Source: Stappia stellulata DSM 5886 | Lineage (GTDB): Bacteria; Pseudomonadota; Alphaproteobacteria; Rhizobiales; Stappiaceae | Assembly: GCF_000423705.1 (NCBI RefSeq) | Contig: NZ_KE384083.1 | Coordinates: 872,462 to 936,461, forward strand | DNA length: 64,000 nt | Direction: 5' to 3' | Shown here: positions 27,327-34,774 of the stretch, piece after piece | How the letters are laid out: every line of letters starts with the position of its first letter | How positions within the stretch are numbered: position 1 is the first letter of the stretch | Notes under the pieces: generated by a model | What the model was told of the DNA's origin: nothing | The model's input: the letters and a program-made list of their open reading frames with translations, nothing else | The model's database searches: none | Made by a program: the position numbers and the translations under genes

Positions 27327-27827
27327 TCAGCCCTTCAGGGAGAGCGGGTCGAAGGCCATTTCATCGGGAGACAGGAACTGCACCTCGCGCATGGCGGACT
27401 GGCGAACGACCTCTTCCGGGTCGCCCAGATTGTGCAAATTGTCGAAGAGCTCGCGCAGGCGGCGCGCCGGGCTGACCCAGAAAAGGCCGCGCGCTGTCTG
27501 GTCCGTCAGATTGTAGTAGCCGTGCGGAATGCCCATCGGCATGCGCACCAGATCGCCGGCATTGGCCTGATGGTGCTGGCCGTCGAGGTAGAGGTCGAAC
27601 CGGCCTTCCAGAACGTAGATGAACTCGTCCTGGGTCGGGTGGATGTGCGGCGGCACGAAGGTGCCCGGCGGGTCGAGCGTCTCGAAGCAGAAGCTGCTCT
27701 CGCCCTCCGATTTCAGCCAATAGGTATGGCCGAGGATGCTCCACTCGACCTGGTCGATCCCCGTCCCGGCCGGTGTGATGCCCGGCTCCGTGCAGACCTG
27801 AACCATGTTGGCGATGGCTTTTTTCAT
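27327..27827 (-). CDS. Cupin-domain protein
   Basis: 166 aa. Both cupin motifs are intact: motif 1 PGTFVPPHIHPTQDEFIYVL with metal ligands H61, H63 and E68, and motif 2 GDLVRMPMGIPHGYYN with H102. It is therefore a single-domain, probably metal-binding cupin; small cupins of this type act as dioxygenases, isomerases or ligand sensors. The start at 27827 is supported by GGGAGAG; the longer upstream frame is not cupin-like. It is the first gene of a likely two-gene unit with the FMO-like monooxygenase and is divergent from the AraC-family gene. Confidence 0.85.
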   Translation of the reverse strand: MKKAIANMVQVCTEPGITPAGTGIDQVEWSILGHTYWLKSEGESSFCFETLDPPGTFVPPHIHPTQDEFIYVLEGRFDLYLDGQHHQANAGDLVRMPMGIPHGYYNLTDQTARGLFWVSPARRLRELFDNLHNLGDPEEVVRQSAMREVQFLSPDEMAFDPLSLKG

Positions 27828-28205
27828 TGCTCTCTCCCGAAATTTCACGCGCGACACCGCGCGGATCGTCCTCTGGACCGGTCTTTTTTCAGCGCCTTGT
27901 TTCGACGCATTGCCGGTTTGTTTTTGACGGGACCGATATCCCGCAGGATCGAGGAGAGCGGAAGACGGGGCCATGCGTCTATCCGCTGGACGACGCCTCT
28001 GTCCCGAAAACGAAGGATTCTTTCGAAATCACAGCGAAAACCCATGCTGCACTGCCGCAATCACACGCCTGCGCGCAACAAGATGACGCTGCTGCGGGGC
28101 CATGCTAGGCTGGGCACGAAAAGACAAGGGCGGGAAAACCCGCCTTCCGGAGCGTGAATGCGGGACGTGATCGAACGGCGCCGCACCTGAGGAAGCAAGA
28201 CAGGC
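27828..28205. other. Divergent control region between cupin and AraC-family genes
   Basis: 378 bp without a convincing gene. It should contain the promoters of both units and AraC-type binding sites, but I cannot pick out clear direct repeats or -35/-10 boxes by eye. Confidence 0.4.
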
Positions 28206-29279
28206 ATGACGGGTGAAGGCCCCACAAGCGCCGCGACACCGGGCGCGCGCATGACCGTTCCGGGAGCGGCCGGTACGGCGATGCCCCTTGCCGGCCACGC
28301 CAAGGTCGCCACCCGTGACGTCTCGCAGGCCGCCGAACAGGTCGGGCGCATCTTCTGCGCGCATCGGCTGACACCGCTCGATCGCGCGCAGACCTTTTCC
28401 GCCGTCCACAACAGCCGCCGGTTTCCGGGCGGCTCGATCAATTATGTGGCCTATGGCGGCGAGGTCGAGATCGACCCCGGCTGCCTGGAGCGCTTCTTCC
28501 TGCTACAGATCCCGCTGCGCGGCGGTGCCGATATCCGGTGCGCACGCGAAGTCACCGAGACACGCCCGGGACGGGCTGCTTCCCTCCTCTCGCCCACACG
28601 CCCGGCGCAGATGCGCTGGCATGCCTCCTGCGGGCAGGTGATCCTGATGCTCGACCGCGCACCGCTGGAGCGGACCATCGCCGCCTATCTGGGATTCCCC
28701 GTGGACGAGATCGTGTTCGACCCGCGGCTGCGCCTCGACCAGGAGCCCGGGCGCAGCATTGCCGCCCAGGTGGCGCATCTGGCCCGCCTCGCGCAGGACA
28801 ACGGTCCGGACCGCGATGCGCTGCTGCGCCAGATCGGCGAGGCCATCGGCCATACGCTGTTGTGGCAGCACGGCAGCAACCGCCGCAATGCGCTTGTCGG
28901 CGGCCCGGGCCAGGAGCTGCCGCCCCCGAACCGGATCGCGACCGCGCTCGAGCATATCGACGCCCACCTCGACCAGCCGCTCGACCTTGCCGCCCTTGCC
29001 CGCCATTGCGGCTGTTCGCTGCGAGCGCTGCAAAATGCCTTCAAGACCCACCGCGGCGAGACCCTGACGGAGGCGGTGCAGCGGCGGCGCCTCGCGCTCC
29101 TGCGCGAGCGGCTGCTCGCCTGCGGCAGCGGCGACAGCGTCACCGACCTGATGTACGCCTGCGGGTTCTCCCATCTGGGGCGCGCCGCAAGCGCCTATCG
29201 CACGGCCTATGGCGAACGCCCGAGCGATACCCTGCGTCGACCGGGCAATTCAGATTATCCGACCGCGGAAATCCAATAG
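28206..29279 (+). CDS. AraC-family transcriptional regulator
   Basis: 357 aa. The N-terminal and middle region (about 40-220) resembles the AraC-binding-like domain seen in regulators of aromatic and aldehyde catabolism (FSAVHNSRRFPGGSINYVAY; FFLLQIPLRGGADIR). The C-terminal double HTH (about 248-345) includes LDLAALARHCGCSLRALQNA and DLMYACGFSHLGRAASAYR. The start at 28206 is one of several nearby in-frame ATGs (another at 28251). By position it probably controls the divergent cupin-FMO genes. The 3' end runs into an unusually AT-rich stretch. Confidence 0.9.
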   Translation: MTGEGPTSAATPGARMTVPGAAGTAMPLAGHAKVATRDVSQAAEQVGRIFCAHRLTPLDRAQTFSAVHNSRRFPGGSINYVAYGGEVEIDPGCLERFFLLQIPLRGGADIRCAREVTETRPGRAASLLSPTRPAQMRWHASCGQVILMLDRAPLERTIAAYLGFPVDEIVFDPRLRLDQEPGRSIAAQVAHLARLAQDNGPDRDALLRQIGEAIGHTLLWQHGSNRRNALVGGPGQELPPPNRIATALEHIDAHLDQPLDLAALARHCGCSLRALQNAFKTHRGETLTEAVQRRRLALLRERLLACGSGDSVTDLMYACGFSHLGRAASAYRTAYGERPSDTLRRPGNSDYPTAEIQ

Positions 29280-29460
29280 CGCAAATAAATTCAATTTTTC
29301 GAATGAATAATATTGAAGACAAGAAAATTATATTATCAAATATGAAATTATGAACTGCCTTCTTTCAACACTAAAAAATCAATATTTCGCCATGACTTAT
29401 AGCAGCCGCAATTAATTCGATAAATTTCCTTTGTTTATTCACGTCACAGACAAGATGGAT
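29280..29460. other. AT-rich intergenic islet
   Basis: By hand count GC is about 18% in 29281-29340, 28% in 29341-29400 and 37% in 29401-29460, against roughly 65% for the surroundings. No ORF, tRNA or repeat is visible. It may act as an AT-rich upstream element or silencing site for the EF-hand gene at 29556, or be a remnant of foreign DNA. Confidence 0.6.
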
Positions 29461-29555
29461 CTCCACCTTGTCATTCGTGGACGTCACGAGGTCGTTCACT
29501 GGCGTCGCCCCAACGGGACCACGCCATACCCCACGCATTCACGGAGAAAAGATCC

Positions 29556-29789
29556 ATGAAGATGACCCTCGCTACCATCGCTGCCCTGACCTTTGCCGGA
29601 GCGGCTGTCGCGCAAGGTGTCGGCTTCGCGGAGCTGGACGCCGACAAGAACGGCGCCCTGAGCTACTCCGAGGTCACCGCGGCCCTGCCCGACACCACGA
29701 AGGAGGCGTTCACAGCGGCCGATACCGACGCCAACGGAACGCTCTCGAAAGCCGAATTCAAGGCAGCGACGACGAAAACAAACGGCTGA
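29556..29789 (+). CDS. Small exported EF-hand calcium-binding protein
   Basis: 77 aa. A signal peptide (MKMTLATIAALTFAGAAVAQ, cleavage near residue 19) is followed by two canonical 12-residue EF-hand loops: D28-A-D-K-N-G-A-L-S-Y-S-E39 and D56-T-D-A-N-G-T-L-S-K-A-E67. It is predicted to be a periplasmic Ca2+ binder or buffer. GGAGAAAAG upstream supports the start. It is a single gene followed by a perfect 11-bp hairpin, and is of the same general type as other short rhizobial EF-hand proteins. Confidence 0.85.
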   Translation: MKMTLATIAALTFAGAAVAQGVGFAELDADKNGALSYSEVTAALPDTTKEAFTAADTDANGTLSKAEFKAATTKTNG

Positions 29790-29810
29790 TCGTCCCTCCC
29801 CGACCCTGGT

Positions 29811-29840
29811 GGCCACCCCGTTTCGTGCGACGGGGTGGCC
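29811..29840 (+). terminator. Stem-loop after the EF-hand gene
   Basis: GGCCACCCCGT (29811-29821) and ACGGGGTGGCC (29830-29840) form a perfect 11-bp stem with an 8-nt loop, 21 bp after the stop. No T-run follows, so it may be a processing or stability structure rather than an intrinsic terminator. Confidence 0.5.
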
Positions 29841-29945
29841 GCACCCCCGCAGCCGATGACAAGGCTTTTCAGTCGCATTTGTTCCTGATATGTTCCATTC
29901 GGATCCGGGTCAGCCGGACGCGATTTTTTCACGAATGGAACCGTT

Positions 29946-31088
29946 ATGCGCGCTTCCCGGCACACGCCTGTTTCTCACCAGACCGGCACCCCGCCGGCGC
30001 CCGAACCGGGGCACAAGCCGGCGGGCGACATCCGCGGCGCCAGAGGTCGTGGCGCGGGGCTCAATATGGCCGGGCGCTTCGAGGCGGAAAGCAGCGAGGC
30101 GTTCGACGACGGCTGGGGCACGCTCGACGAGATTCCCGTGCTCAGGACGCACGTCCAGGAAGAGCGCGCGCGCACGATCATCACCCGCAACGAATCGCCG
30201 GACATCTCCTTCGACCGCTCGATCAATCCCTATCGCGGGTGTGAGCACGGCTGCATCTATTGTTTCGCCCGCCCGAGCCATGCCTACGCCGGCCTGTCGC
30301 CGGGGCTGGATTTCGAGACCCGGCTGACCGTCAAGCCGAATGCGGCGGAGCTGCTGGAGCGCGAACTGTCGAAACCGGGCTACAAGCCGCGCACCATCGC
30401 GATCGGCACCAACACCGATCCCTATCAGCCTATCGAGCGGGACCGCGGCGTCATGCGCGAGATCCTGACCGTGTTGGCCCGCTGCAACCATCCGGTCGGC
30501 ATCGTCACCAAATCCGCGCTGGTGCTGCGCGATCTCGACATCCTGGCGCCCATGGCCGAAAAGGGCTTGGCCAAGGTCGCGCTGTCGATCACCACGCTGG
30601 ACCGCAAGCTGGCGCGCACGATGGAGCCGCGCGCGGCAACGCCGACCCGCCGTCTCGCCGCCCTCAAGGGGCTGTCGGAGGCCGGCGTTCCGGCAACCGT
30701 CATGGTCGCTCCGGTGATTCCCGCGCTTACCGACCATGAAATGGAACGCATCCTGGAGGCCTCTCACGACCATGGCGCGGGCGAAGCGGGGTATGTCCTG
30801 TTGCGGCTTCCCATCGAGGTCAGTCCGCTGTTTCGCGACTGGTTGCTGCGCCACCGGCCAGACAGCTACCAACATGTCATGAACCTGATCCGTTCCATGC
30901 GGGGCGGAAAGGACTATGATGCGCAATGGGGAAAGCGCATGCGCGGGGAAGGCCCCTATGCCAAACAGCTTGCACAGCGGTTCTCGCTCGCCTGCAAACG
31001 CATCGGACTGAACGGCCGGCGCCGGTCGCTGACCGCGGATCACTTCTTGCCGCCGCAAGCGGGCGGCGTGCAGTTGAACCTGTTTTGA
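29946..31088 (+). CDS. PA0069-family radical SAM protein (SplB-like)
   Basis: 380 aa. The radical SAM cluster motif is C99-x3-C103-x2-C106 (RGCEHGCIYCFAR). NPYRGCEHGC, IGTNTDPYQPIE and ITTLDRKLARTMEPRAATP are typical of the PA0069/Rv2578c group, which is related to spore photoproduct lyase. The N-terminal ~55 residues are extra and low-complexity. The protein ends in QLNLF (376-380), which fits the beta sliding-clamp binding consensus QL(S/D)LF and suggests a DNA-linked role. It is co-directional with rnhB 73 bp downstream. The substrate is unknown. Confidence 0.9.
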   Translation: MRASRHTPVSHQTGTPPAPEPGHKPAGDIRGARGRGAGLNMAGRFEAESSEAFDDGWGTLDEIPVLRTHVQEERARTIITRNESPDISFDRSINPYRGCEHGCIYCFARPSHAYAGLSPGLDFETRLTVKPNAAELLERELSKPGYKPRTIAIGTNTDPYQPIERDRGVMREILTVLARCNHPVGIVTKSALVLRDLDILAPMAEKGLAKVALSITTLDRKLARTMEPRAATPTRRLAALKGLSEAGVPATVMVAPVIPALTDHEMERILEASHDHGAGEAGYVLLRLPIEVSPLFRDWLLRHRPDSYQHVMNLIRSMRGGKDYDAQWGKRMRGEGPYAKQLAQRFSLACKRIGLNGRRRSLTADHFLPPQAGGVQLNLF

Positions 31089-31161
31089 ACGGCCGCCGGT
31101 ATGCGGGGATCGCGGCCGGGCGGATCTTGCCGCCGACCGCAAAGGCTGGAACCATGCCCAC

Positions 31162-31824
31162 ATGACGCATTTCACACTGCAGGCCTCGCTGTCCCTGACC
31201 TTGCCGGACGCCCTCGACCCGAAGGCAGAGCGCGCGCTGGCCGCGCAGTTCGACGGCGCGCTAGCCGGGATCGACGAAGCCGGGCGCGGCCCCTGGGCAG
31301 GTCCTGTCGCCTGCGCTGCGGTGATTCTCGACTATGACAATCTCCCGGACGGGCTTGCCGATTCAAAGGTTCTCAAGCCGGAGAGCCGCGAACGCCTGCA
31401 CGACGAAATCCTGGAAACGGCCTGCGTGGCCCTTGCCTTCGCATCGCCTGGATGCATCGACCGCAAGAACATTCGCGCCGCGACGCTCGGTGCCATGGCG
31501 CAGGCGGCTGACGCTCTCGCGGTCAGCCCGCGGGCCTGCCTGATCGACGGGCGGGACGTGCCTCCCGACCTGCCCTGCCCGGGGCAATCCGCTATCAAGG
31601 GGGACGGCAGGATCCTGTGTATCGCCGCCGCTTCCATCATCGCCAAGACAGCGCGCGACCGGTTGATGGCGAAGATGTGCCGGATCTGGCCGGACTACGG
31701 GTTTTCCGGCCACAAGGGCTATGGCACCGCGGCACATGCGGCGGCCCTGTCAAGCAGCGGACCGTGCCCGCTGCACCGCACGAGCTTTCGGCCCGTCCGT
31801 GCCATGCTGGATCTGCCCGATTGA
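31162..31824 (+). CDS. rnhB: Ribonuclease HII
   Basis: 220 aa. It cleaves RNA in RNA-DNA hybrids and excises single ribonucleotides from DNA. GIDEAGRGPWAGPVA provides D38 and E39; further acidic residues D129 (CLIDGRD) and D166 (KTARDRLM) complete the usual four-acid site. The C-terminal GHKGYGTAAHAAAL...HRTSFRPV is standard. It follows the radical SAM gene closely and likely shares its transcript. It is convergent with the ATP synthase operon, with a terminator between. Confidence 0.95.
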   Translation: MTHFTLQASLSLTLPDALDPKAERALAAQFDGALAGIDEAGRGPWAGPVACAAVILDYDNLPDGLADSKVLKPESRERLHDEILETACVALAFASPGCIDRKNIRAATLGAMAQAADALAVSPRACLIDGRDVPPDLPCPGQSAIKGDGRILCIAAASIIAKTARDRLMAKMCRIWPDYGFSGHKGYGTAAHAAALSSSGPCPLHRTSFRPVRAMLDLPD

Positions 31825-31877
31825 AGGAGCGACCGGCGGGAAAACGCCGATGATCGACCCGACGGCAATTGCGCATG

Positions 31878-31907
31878 AAAAAAGGCGGCCCGGAAGGACC
31901 GCCCTTT
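31878..31907 (-). terminator. Terminator of the ATP synthase F0 operon
   Basis: On the minus strand GGCGGTCC pairs with GGGCCGCC (one T-G wobble, TTCC loop) and is followed by TTTTTT (complement of 31878-31883). It lies about 25 bp after the atpF stop. Confidence 0.85.
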
Positions 31908-31932
31908 AAAACTCCGGATCGTCCTGCACCGC

Positions 31933-32412
31933 TCAGTTGAGTCGTGCGGAGACGTCCTTGATGCTCTTTTCCAGCAGGTCTTCGCCGACCTTGCCCTCGA
32001 CCTTCTTGGCCAGGATCGTCTCGGCTGCGGCCACCGCGATGTCGGCGGCCCGTGCCTTGACGTCGGCAATGGCCTGACCCTCGGCCTGGGAAATCTTGCG
32101 CTCGGCCGCTTCGGTGCGGCGGGCGATCATTTCCTCAAGCGCGGCGTTGGCTTCTTCGGTCATCCGCTCGGCTTCGCGCTTTGCTTCCGCGACGATGCCT
32201 TCGGCCTCGGCCTCGGCTTCCTGACGGCGGCGCTGATAGTCCGCCAGAAGCGACTGGGCTTCCTCGCGCAGCTTGCGGGCGTCATCGAGTTCCTTGCGGA
32301 TGGAATCGGCCCGTTTGTCGAGACTGGCACCGACGGTCCCGGGAACCTTGAGATATGCGATCAGGGCCAGAAAAAGCAGAAGTCCGACCAGTGCCCATGC
32401 TGAAGCGTCCAT
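31933..32412 (-). CDS. atpF: ATP synthase F0 subunit b
   Basis: 159 aa. One N-terminal TM helix (WALVGLLLFLALIAYLKV, residues 6-23) is followed by a long charged coiled coil that forms half of the peripheral stalk linking F0 to F1. It is the last gene of atpI-atpB-atpE-atpF'-atpF and starts 10 bp after the b' stop. The presence of both b and b' genes is normal for alphaproteobacteria. A terminator follows. Confidence 0.93.
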   Translation of the reverse strand: MDASAWALVGLLLFLALIAYLKVPGTVGASLDKRADSIRKELDDARKLREEAQSLLADYQRRRQEAEAEAEGIVAEAKREAERMTEEANAALEEMIARRTEAAERKISQAEGQAIADVKARAADIAVAAAETILAKKVEGKVGEDLLEKSIKDVSARLN

Positions 32413-32422
32413 CAGGCCGTCC

Positions 32423-32974
32423 TCACTTCATTGCGCCGTCGACGGCCTTGGAAAGCTCCGTCTTCGTCGGCGCCTTGCCGATCAGGCTTTCGACCAGCTC
32501 GGTGGTGGTTTCGGAAGCGATCTCGCCGACATTTTCCATGGCGGCCGCCTTGATATCGTGAATGCGCTGCTCGGCATCCGAGAGTTTCGCAGCCAGGTCG
32601 GCTTCGGTCGCCGTACGGCGGCGTTCGACGTCGGCCTTGAGCTTGTCGCGGGTTTCCTGCGCGATCCCATGCGCATTGGCACGCGCCTCGGCCAGCGCCT
32701 GCTCATAAGCGGCAATGGCGGCGTTGCTCTCGTCGTTCAGGCGGTTCGCTTCCGCGATGTCGCCGGCGATGCGGTCGCGGCGATCTTCCAGGATGCCACT
32801 GAGGCGTGGCAGAGCCACCCGGCTCATGATCCAGTAGAGAAGGCCGAAGGCTATCGCCAGCCAGAGAATTTGCGATGCGTAGGTCGTTCCGTCGAACGGC
32901 GGGAAGGTCGCCGGCGAATGCGGTTCGGCGGGGACGACAATTCCGGTCTGGGTTTCGGCGCTAGTCGTGGCCAT
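32423..32974 (-). CDS. atpF2: ATP synthase F0 subunit b'
   Basis: 183 aa. After a Pro-rich N-terminal segment (PAEPHSPATFPPFDGTTYAS) comes a TM helix (about 33-50, ILWLAIAFGLLYWIMSRV), then a heptad-rich stalk helix. VALPRLSGILEDRRDRIAGD is typical of b' subunits (also called AtpG or AtpX in some genomes). The start at 32974 has GGAGAT 8 nt upstream; the in-frame TTG at 32986 is less likely. It follows atpE after a 113-bp gap containing a very stable hairpin. Confidence 0.93.
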   Translation of the reverse strand: MATTSAETQTGIVVPAEPHSPATFPPFDGTTYASQILWLAIAFGLLYWIMSRVALPRLSGILEDRRDRIAGDIAEANRLNDESNAAIAAYEQALAEARANAHGIAQETRDKLKADVERRRTATEADLAAKLSDAEQRIHDIKAAAMENVGEIASETTTELVESLIGKAPTKTELSKAVDGAMK

Positions 32975-33024
32975 CTTGATCTCCAATGCCGCAGCTCGTG
33001 CTGCCTCTCAGCTTTGGGGACAGG

Positions 33025-33055
33025 CCGACCGGGTGCGGTGAACGCACCCGGTCGG
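33025..33055 (-). other. Very stable intercistronic hairpin after atpE
   Basis: CCGACCGGGTGCG (33025-33037) and CGCACCCGGTCGG (33043-33055) form a perfect 13-bp, mostly G-C stem with a 5-nt loop between the atpE stop and the b' start. No T-run follows. It is a candidate mRNA stabiliser or partial terminator that would raise atpE expression over the downstream stalk genes, matching the need for many c subunits per complex. Confidence 0.75.
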
Positions 33056-33087
33056 ATAATCCGCGTCGCTGACGCACTCCGTCGTGA

Positions 33088-33315
33088 TTAGACGGCGAAG
33101 AGCAGGAGAAGCGCGACGAGAAGCGAGAAAATGCCGAGCGCCTCGGTCACGGCGAAGCCGAGGATGAGGCGGCCGAACTGGCCGTCGGCAGCGGACGGAT
33201 TGCGCAGGGCACCCGACAGGTAGTTGCCGAAAATGTTGCCGAGGCCGAGGGCGGCGCCGCCCATGCCCAGACAGGCGAGACCGGCACCGATGTACTTAGC
33301 TGCTTCAGCTTCCAT
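33088..33315 (-). CDS. atpE: ATP synthase F0 subunit c
   Basis: 75 aa, two TM helices. It forms the proton-carrying c-ring. Features: [21 protein letters not shown] in helix 1, the polar loop RNPSAADGQ, and the ion-binding carboxylate in helix 2 at [14 protein letters not shown]. Sequence and length are typical of the alphaproteobacterial proton-type c subunit. A hairpin downstream may boost its mRNA. Confidence 0.96.
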   Translation of the reverse strand: MEAEAAKYIGAGLACLGMGGAALGLGNIFGNYLSGALRNPSAADGQFGRLILGFAVTEALGIFSLLVALLLLFAV

Positions 33316-33394
33316 GACACTTGCTCCTTGAGTAGAGATTGCAGCGACGAGATGGGCGGCTCCGCGTCATTGCGGAGCCTAACCAGACTGACTT

Positions 33395-34153
33395 TTAATG
33401 GCTCGGATGCAGCGCATCGTTGAGGTACATGCAAGTCAGAACCGTGAAAACATAGGCCTGCAGGAAGGAGACCAGGAACTCCAGCGCCGTGATCGCGATG
33501 GTCATCAACAACGGCAGGATCGCCATGATCGGACCGAAAGCGCCGAGACCGTCGGCGGCGAGCAGCGACACCACGAACCCGGCGAAAACCTTGAGCGTGA
33601 TGTGACCCGCAAGCATGTTTGCGAAGAGACGAACCGACAGGCTGACCGGACGCGAGAGGAAGGAAATGACCTCGATCGGCGTCACGAGCAGATACATGAT
33701 CGGGGGAACGCCCGCCGGCGCGAACAGGTTAAGGAACTTCGTCCCGTGCTTGGCGAAGCCGTAAACCATCACCGTACCGATCACCAGGAGCGACAACGCG
33801 AAGGTGACAATGATGTGGCTGGTGACGGTGAAGAAATACGGAAACATGCCGATCAGGTTGGCGAAGAGCACGAACATGAACAGCGAGAACACCAGCGGAA
33901 AGAAGCGCATGCCCTCGTTTCCGGCGGAACTTCGCAGCGTGTTCGCGACGAATTCGTAACTCATCTCGGCCAGCGACTGCCAGCGCCCCGGCACCAGGCC
34001 GCGCCCGCCGGTCGACAGGATCAGGAACGCGGCGACAAGCGCCGTCGTTGCGACCATGAAAAGCGCCGAGTTCGTGAAAGACAGATTGAGGCCGCCGACC
34101 TCGATCGGAACGAGTTCGCTGATCCTGAACTGATCAATCGGATTGTTCGCCAC
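33395..34153 (-). CDS. atpB: ATP synthase F0 subunit a
   Basis: 252 aa. The membrane half-channel subunit of the rotor-stator interface. Landmarks are [18 protein letters not shown] at the N-terminus, [17 protein letters not shown], and the essential arginine in [20 protein letters not shown]. The GTG at 34153 is chosen because homologues start at VANNPIDQF and GAGG lies upstream; the 40-residue upstream extension is not conserved-looking. Second gene of the atp F0 operon. Confidence 0.94.
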   Translation of the reverse strand: MANNPIDQFRISELVPIEVGGLNLSFTNSALFMVATTALVAAFLILSTGGRGLVPGRWQSLAEMSYEFVANTLRSSAGNEGMRFFPLVFSLFMFVLFANLIGMFPYFFTVTSHIIVTFALSLLVIGTVMVYGFAKHGTKFLNLFAPAGVPPIMYLLVTPIEVISFLSRPVSLSVRLFANMLAGHITLKVFAGFVVSLLAADGLGAFGPIMAILPLLMTIAITALEFLVSFLQAYVFTVLTCMYLNDALHPSH

Positions 34154-34208
34154 CGGGTCAGCCCTCTTTAAAGCGGTCGCATTGCACGCTTTCGCGCCAG
34201 AAACATGT

Positions 34209-34577
34209 TCAAGAACTGCCGTCGCGCGTCTTGTCCCGGGGCTCGGCGACGACGCCGGCGGACCGCAAAACATTCAGCACACCCGCGCAAAACCCCAACA
34301 GAAGGAAGATGATCAAGCCCCACGGGCTCGTCCCCAGTCCCCTGTCGATCAGCCAGCCGAGACCCGCTCCCACCAAGACACCGGCGACGAATTCCGTCGA
34401 CAGCTTCATGGCCTGCGCAAACCCCTGCCCCGCGCCTGAAGAGTTTTCGCCCTTGCGCTCTTGCGCCTCGGGCGAACGTTCCTCAAGCGATTGTACCAAC
34501 CGGTTCTTTCGCTCGGACAGTTCCGCTTCCCTCAGCACACGACGCTCGTCGTCCTGCCCGCTCTCGTTAGGAGACAT
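34209..34577 (-). CDS. atpI: AtpI/AtpZ-type F0 assembly protein
   Basis: 122 aa. The N-terminal ~55 residues are charged and soluble; the C-terminal part has two TM helices ([20 protein letters not shown] and [20 protein letters not shown]). AtpI assists c-ring assembly and sits first in many atp operons. It is the first gene here, directly downstream of a strong sigma70-type promoter. Confidence 0.88.
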   Translation of the reverse strand: MSPNESGQDDERRVLREAELSERKNRLVQSLEERSPEAQERKGENSSGAGQGFAQAMKLSTEFVAGVLVGAGLGWLIDRGLGTSPWGLIIFLLLGFCAGVLNVLRSAGVVAEPRDKTRDGSS

Positions 34578-34642
34578 GATACCCAGCCCCCTGTCTCGAT
34601 GCGCACCGGCGTGTTGCCCGCATGCCTCTGGAAGTCGGGCGC

Positions 34643-34671
34643 ACCATAGTCGGCACCCCCCGCCCTGTCAA
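34643..34671 (-). promoter_or_regulatory. Strong promoter of the atp F0 operon
   Basis: On the minus strand, consensus -35 TTGACA (complement of 34666-34671), a 17-bp spacer and -10 TATGGT (complement of 34643-34648) lie about 65 bp upstream of atpI. An A/T-rich tract at about 34688-34732 just upstream of the -35 could act as an UP element. This supports high constitutive expression. Confidence 0.8.
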
Positions 34672-34774
34672 GACAACAGGACCACCACTTAAGTTTTTGT
34701 TTTTTATCAATAAATCAAGTTCTCAGAAAGACTTCGAACAGCTAATTCCGCCAATTGCCGGGACCGGTGCGCGC

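Noticed and set aside
29280-29555. tRNA or small RNA gene in the AT-rich islet
   Set aside because: No cloverleaf, no stable GC stem and no terminator could be drawn; only AT-rich sequence is seen.
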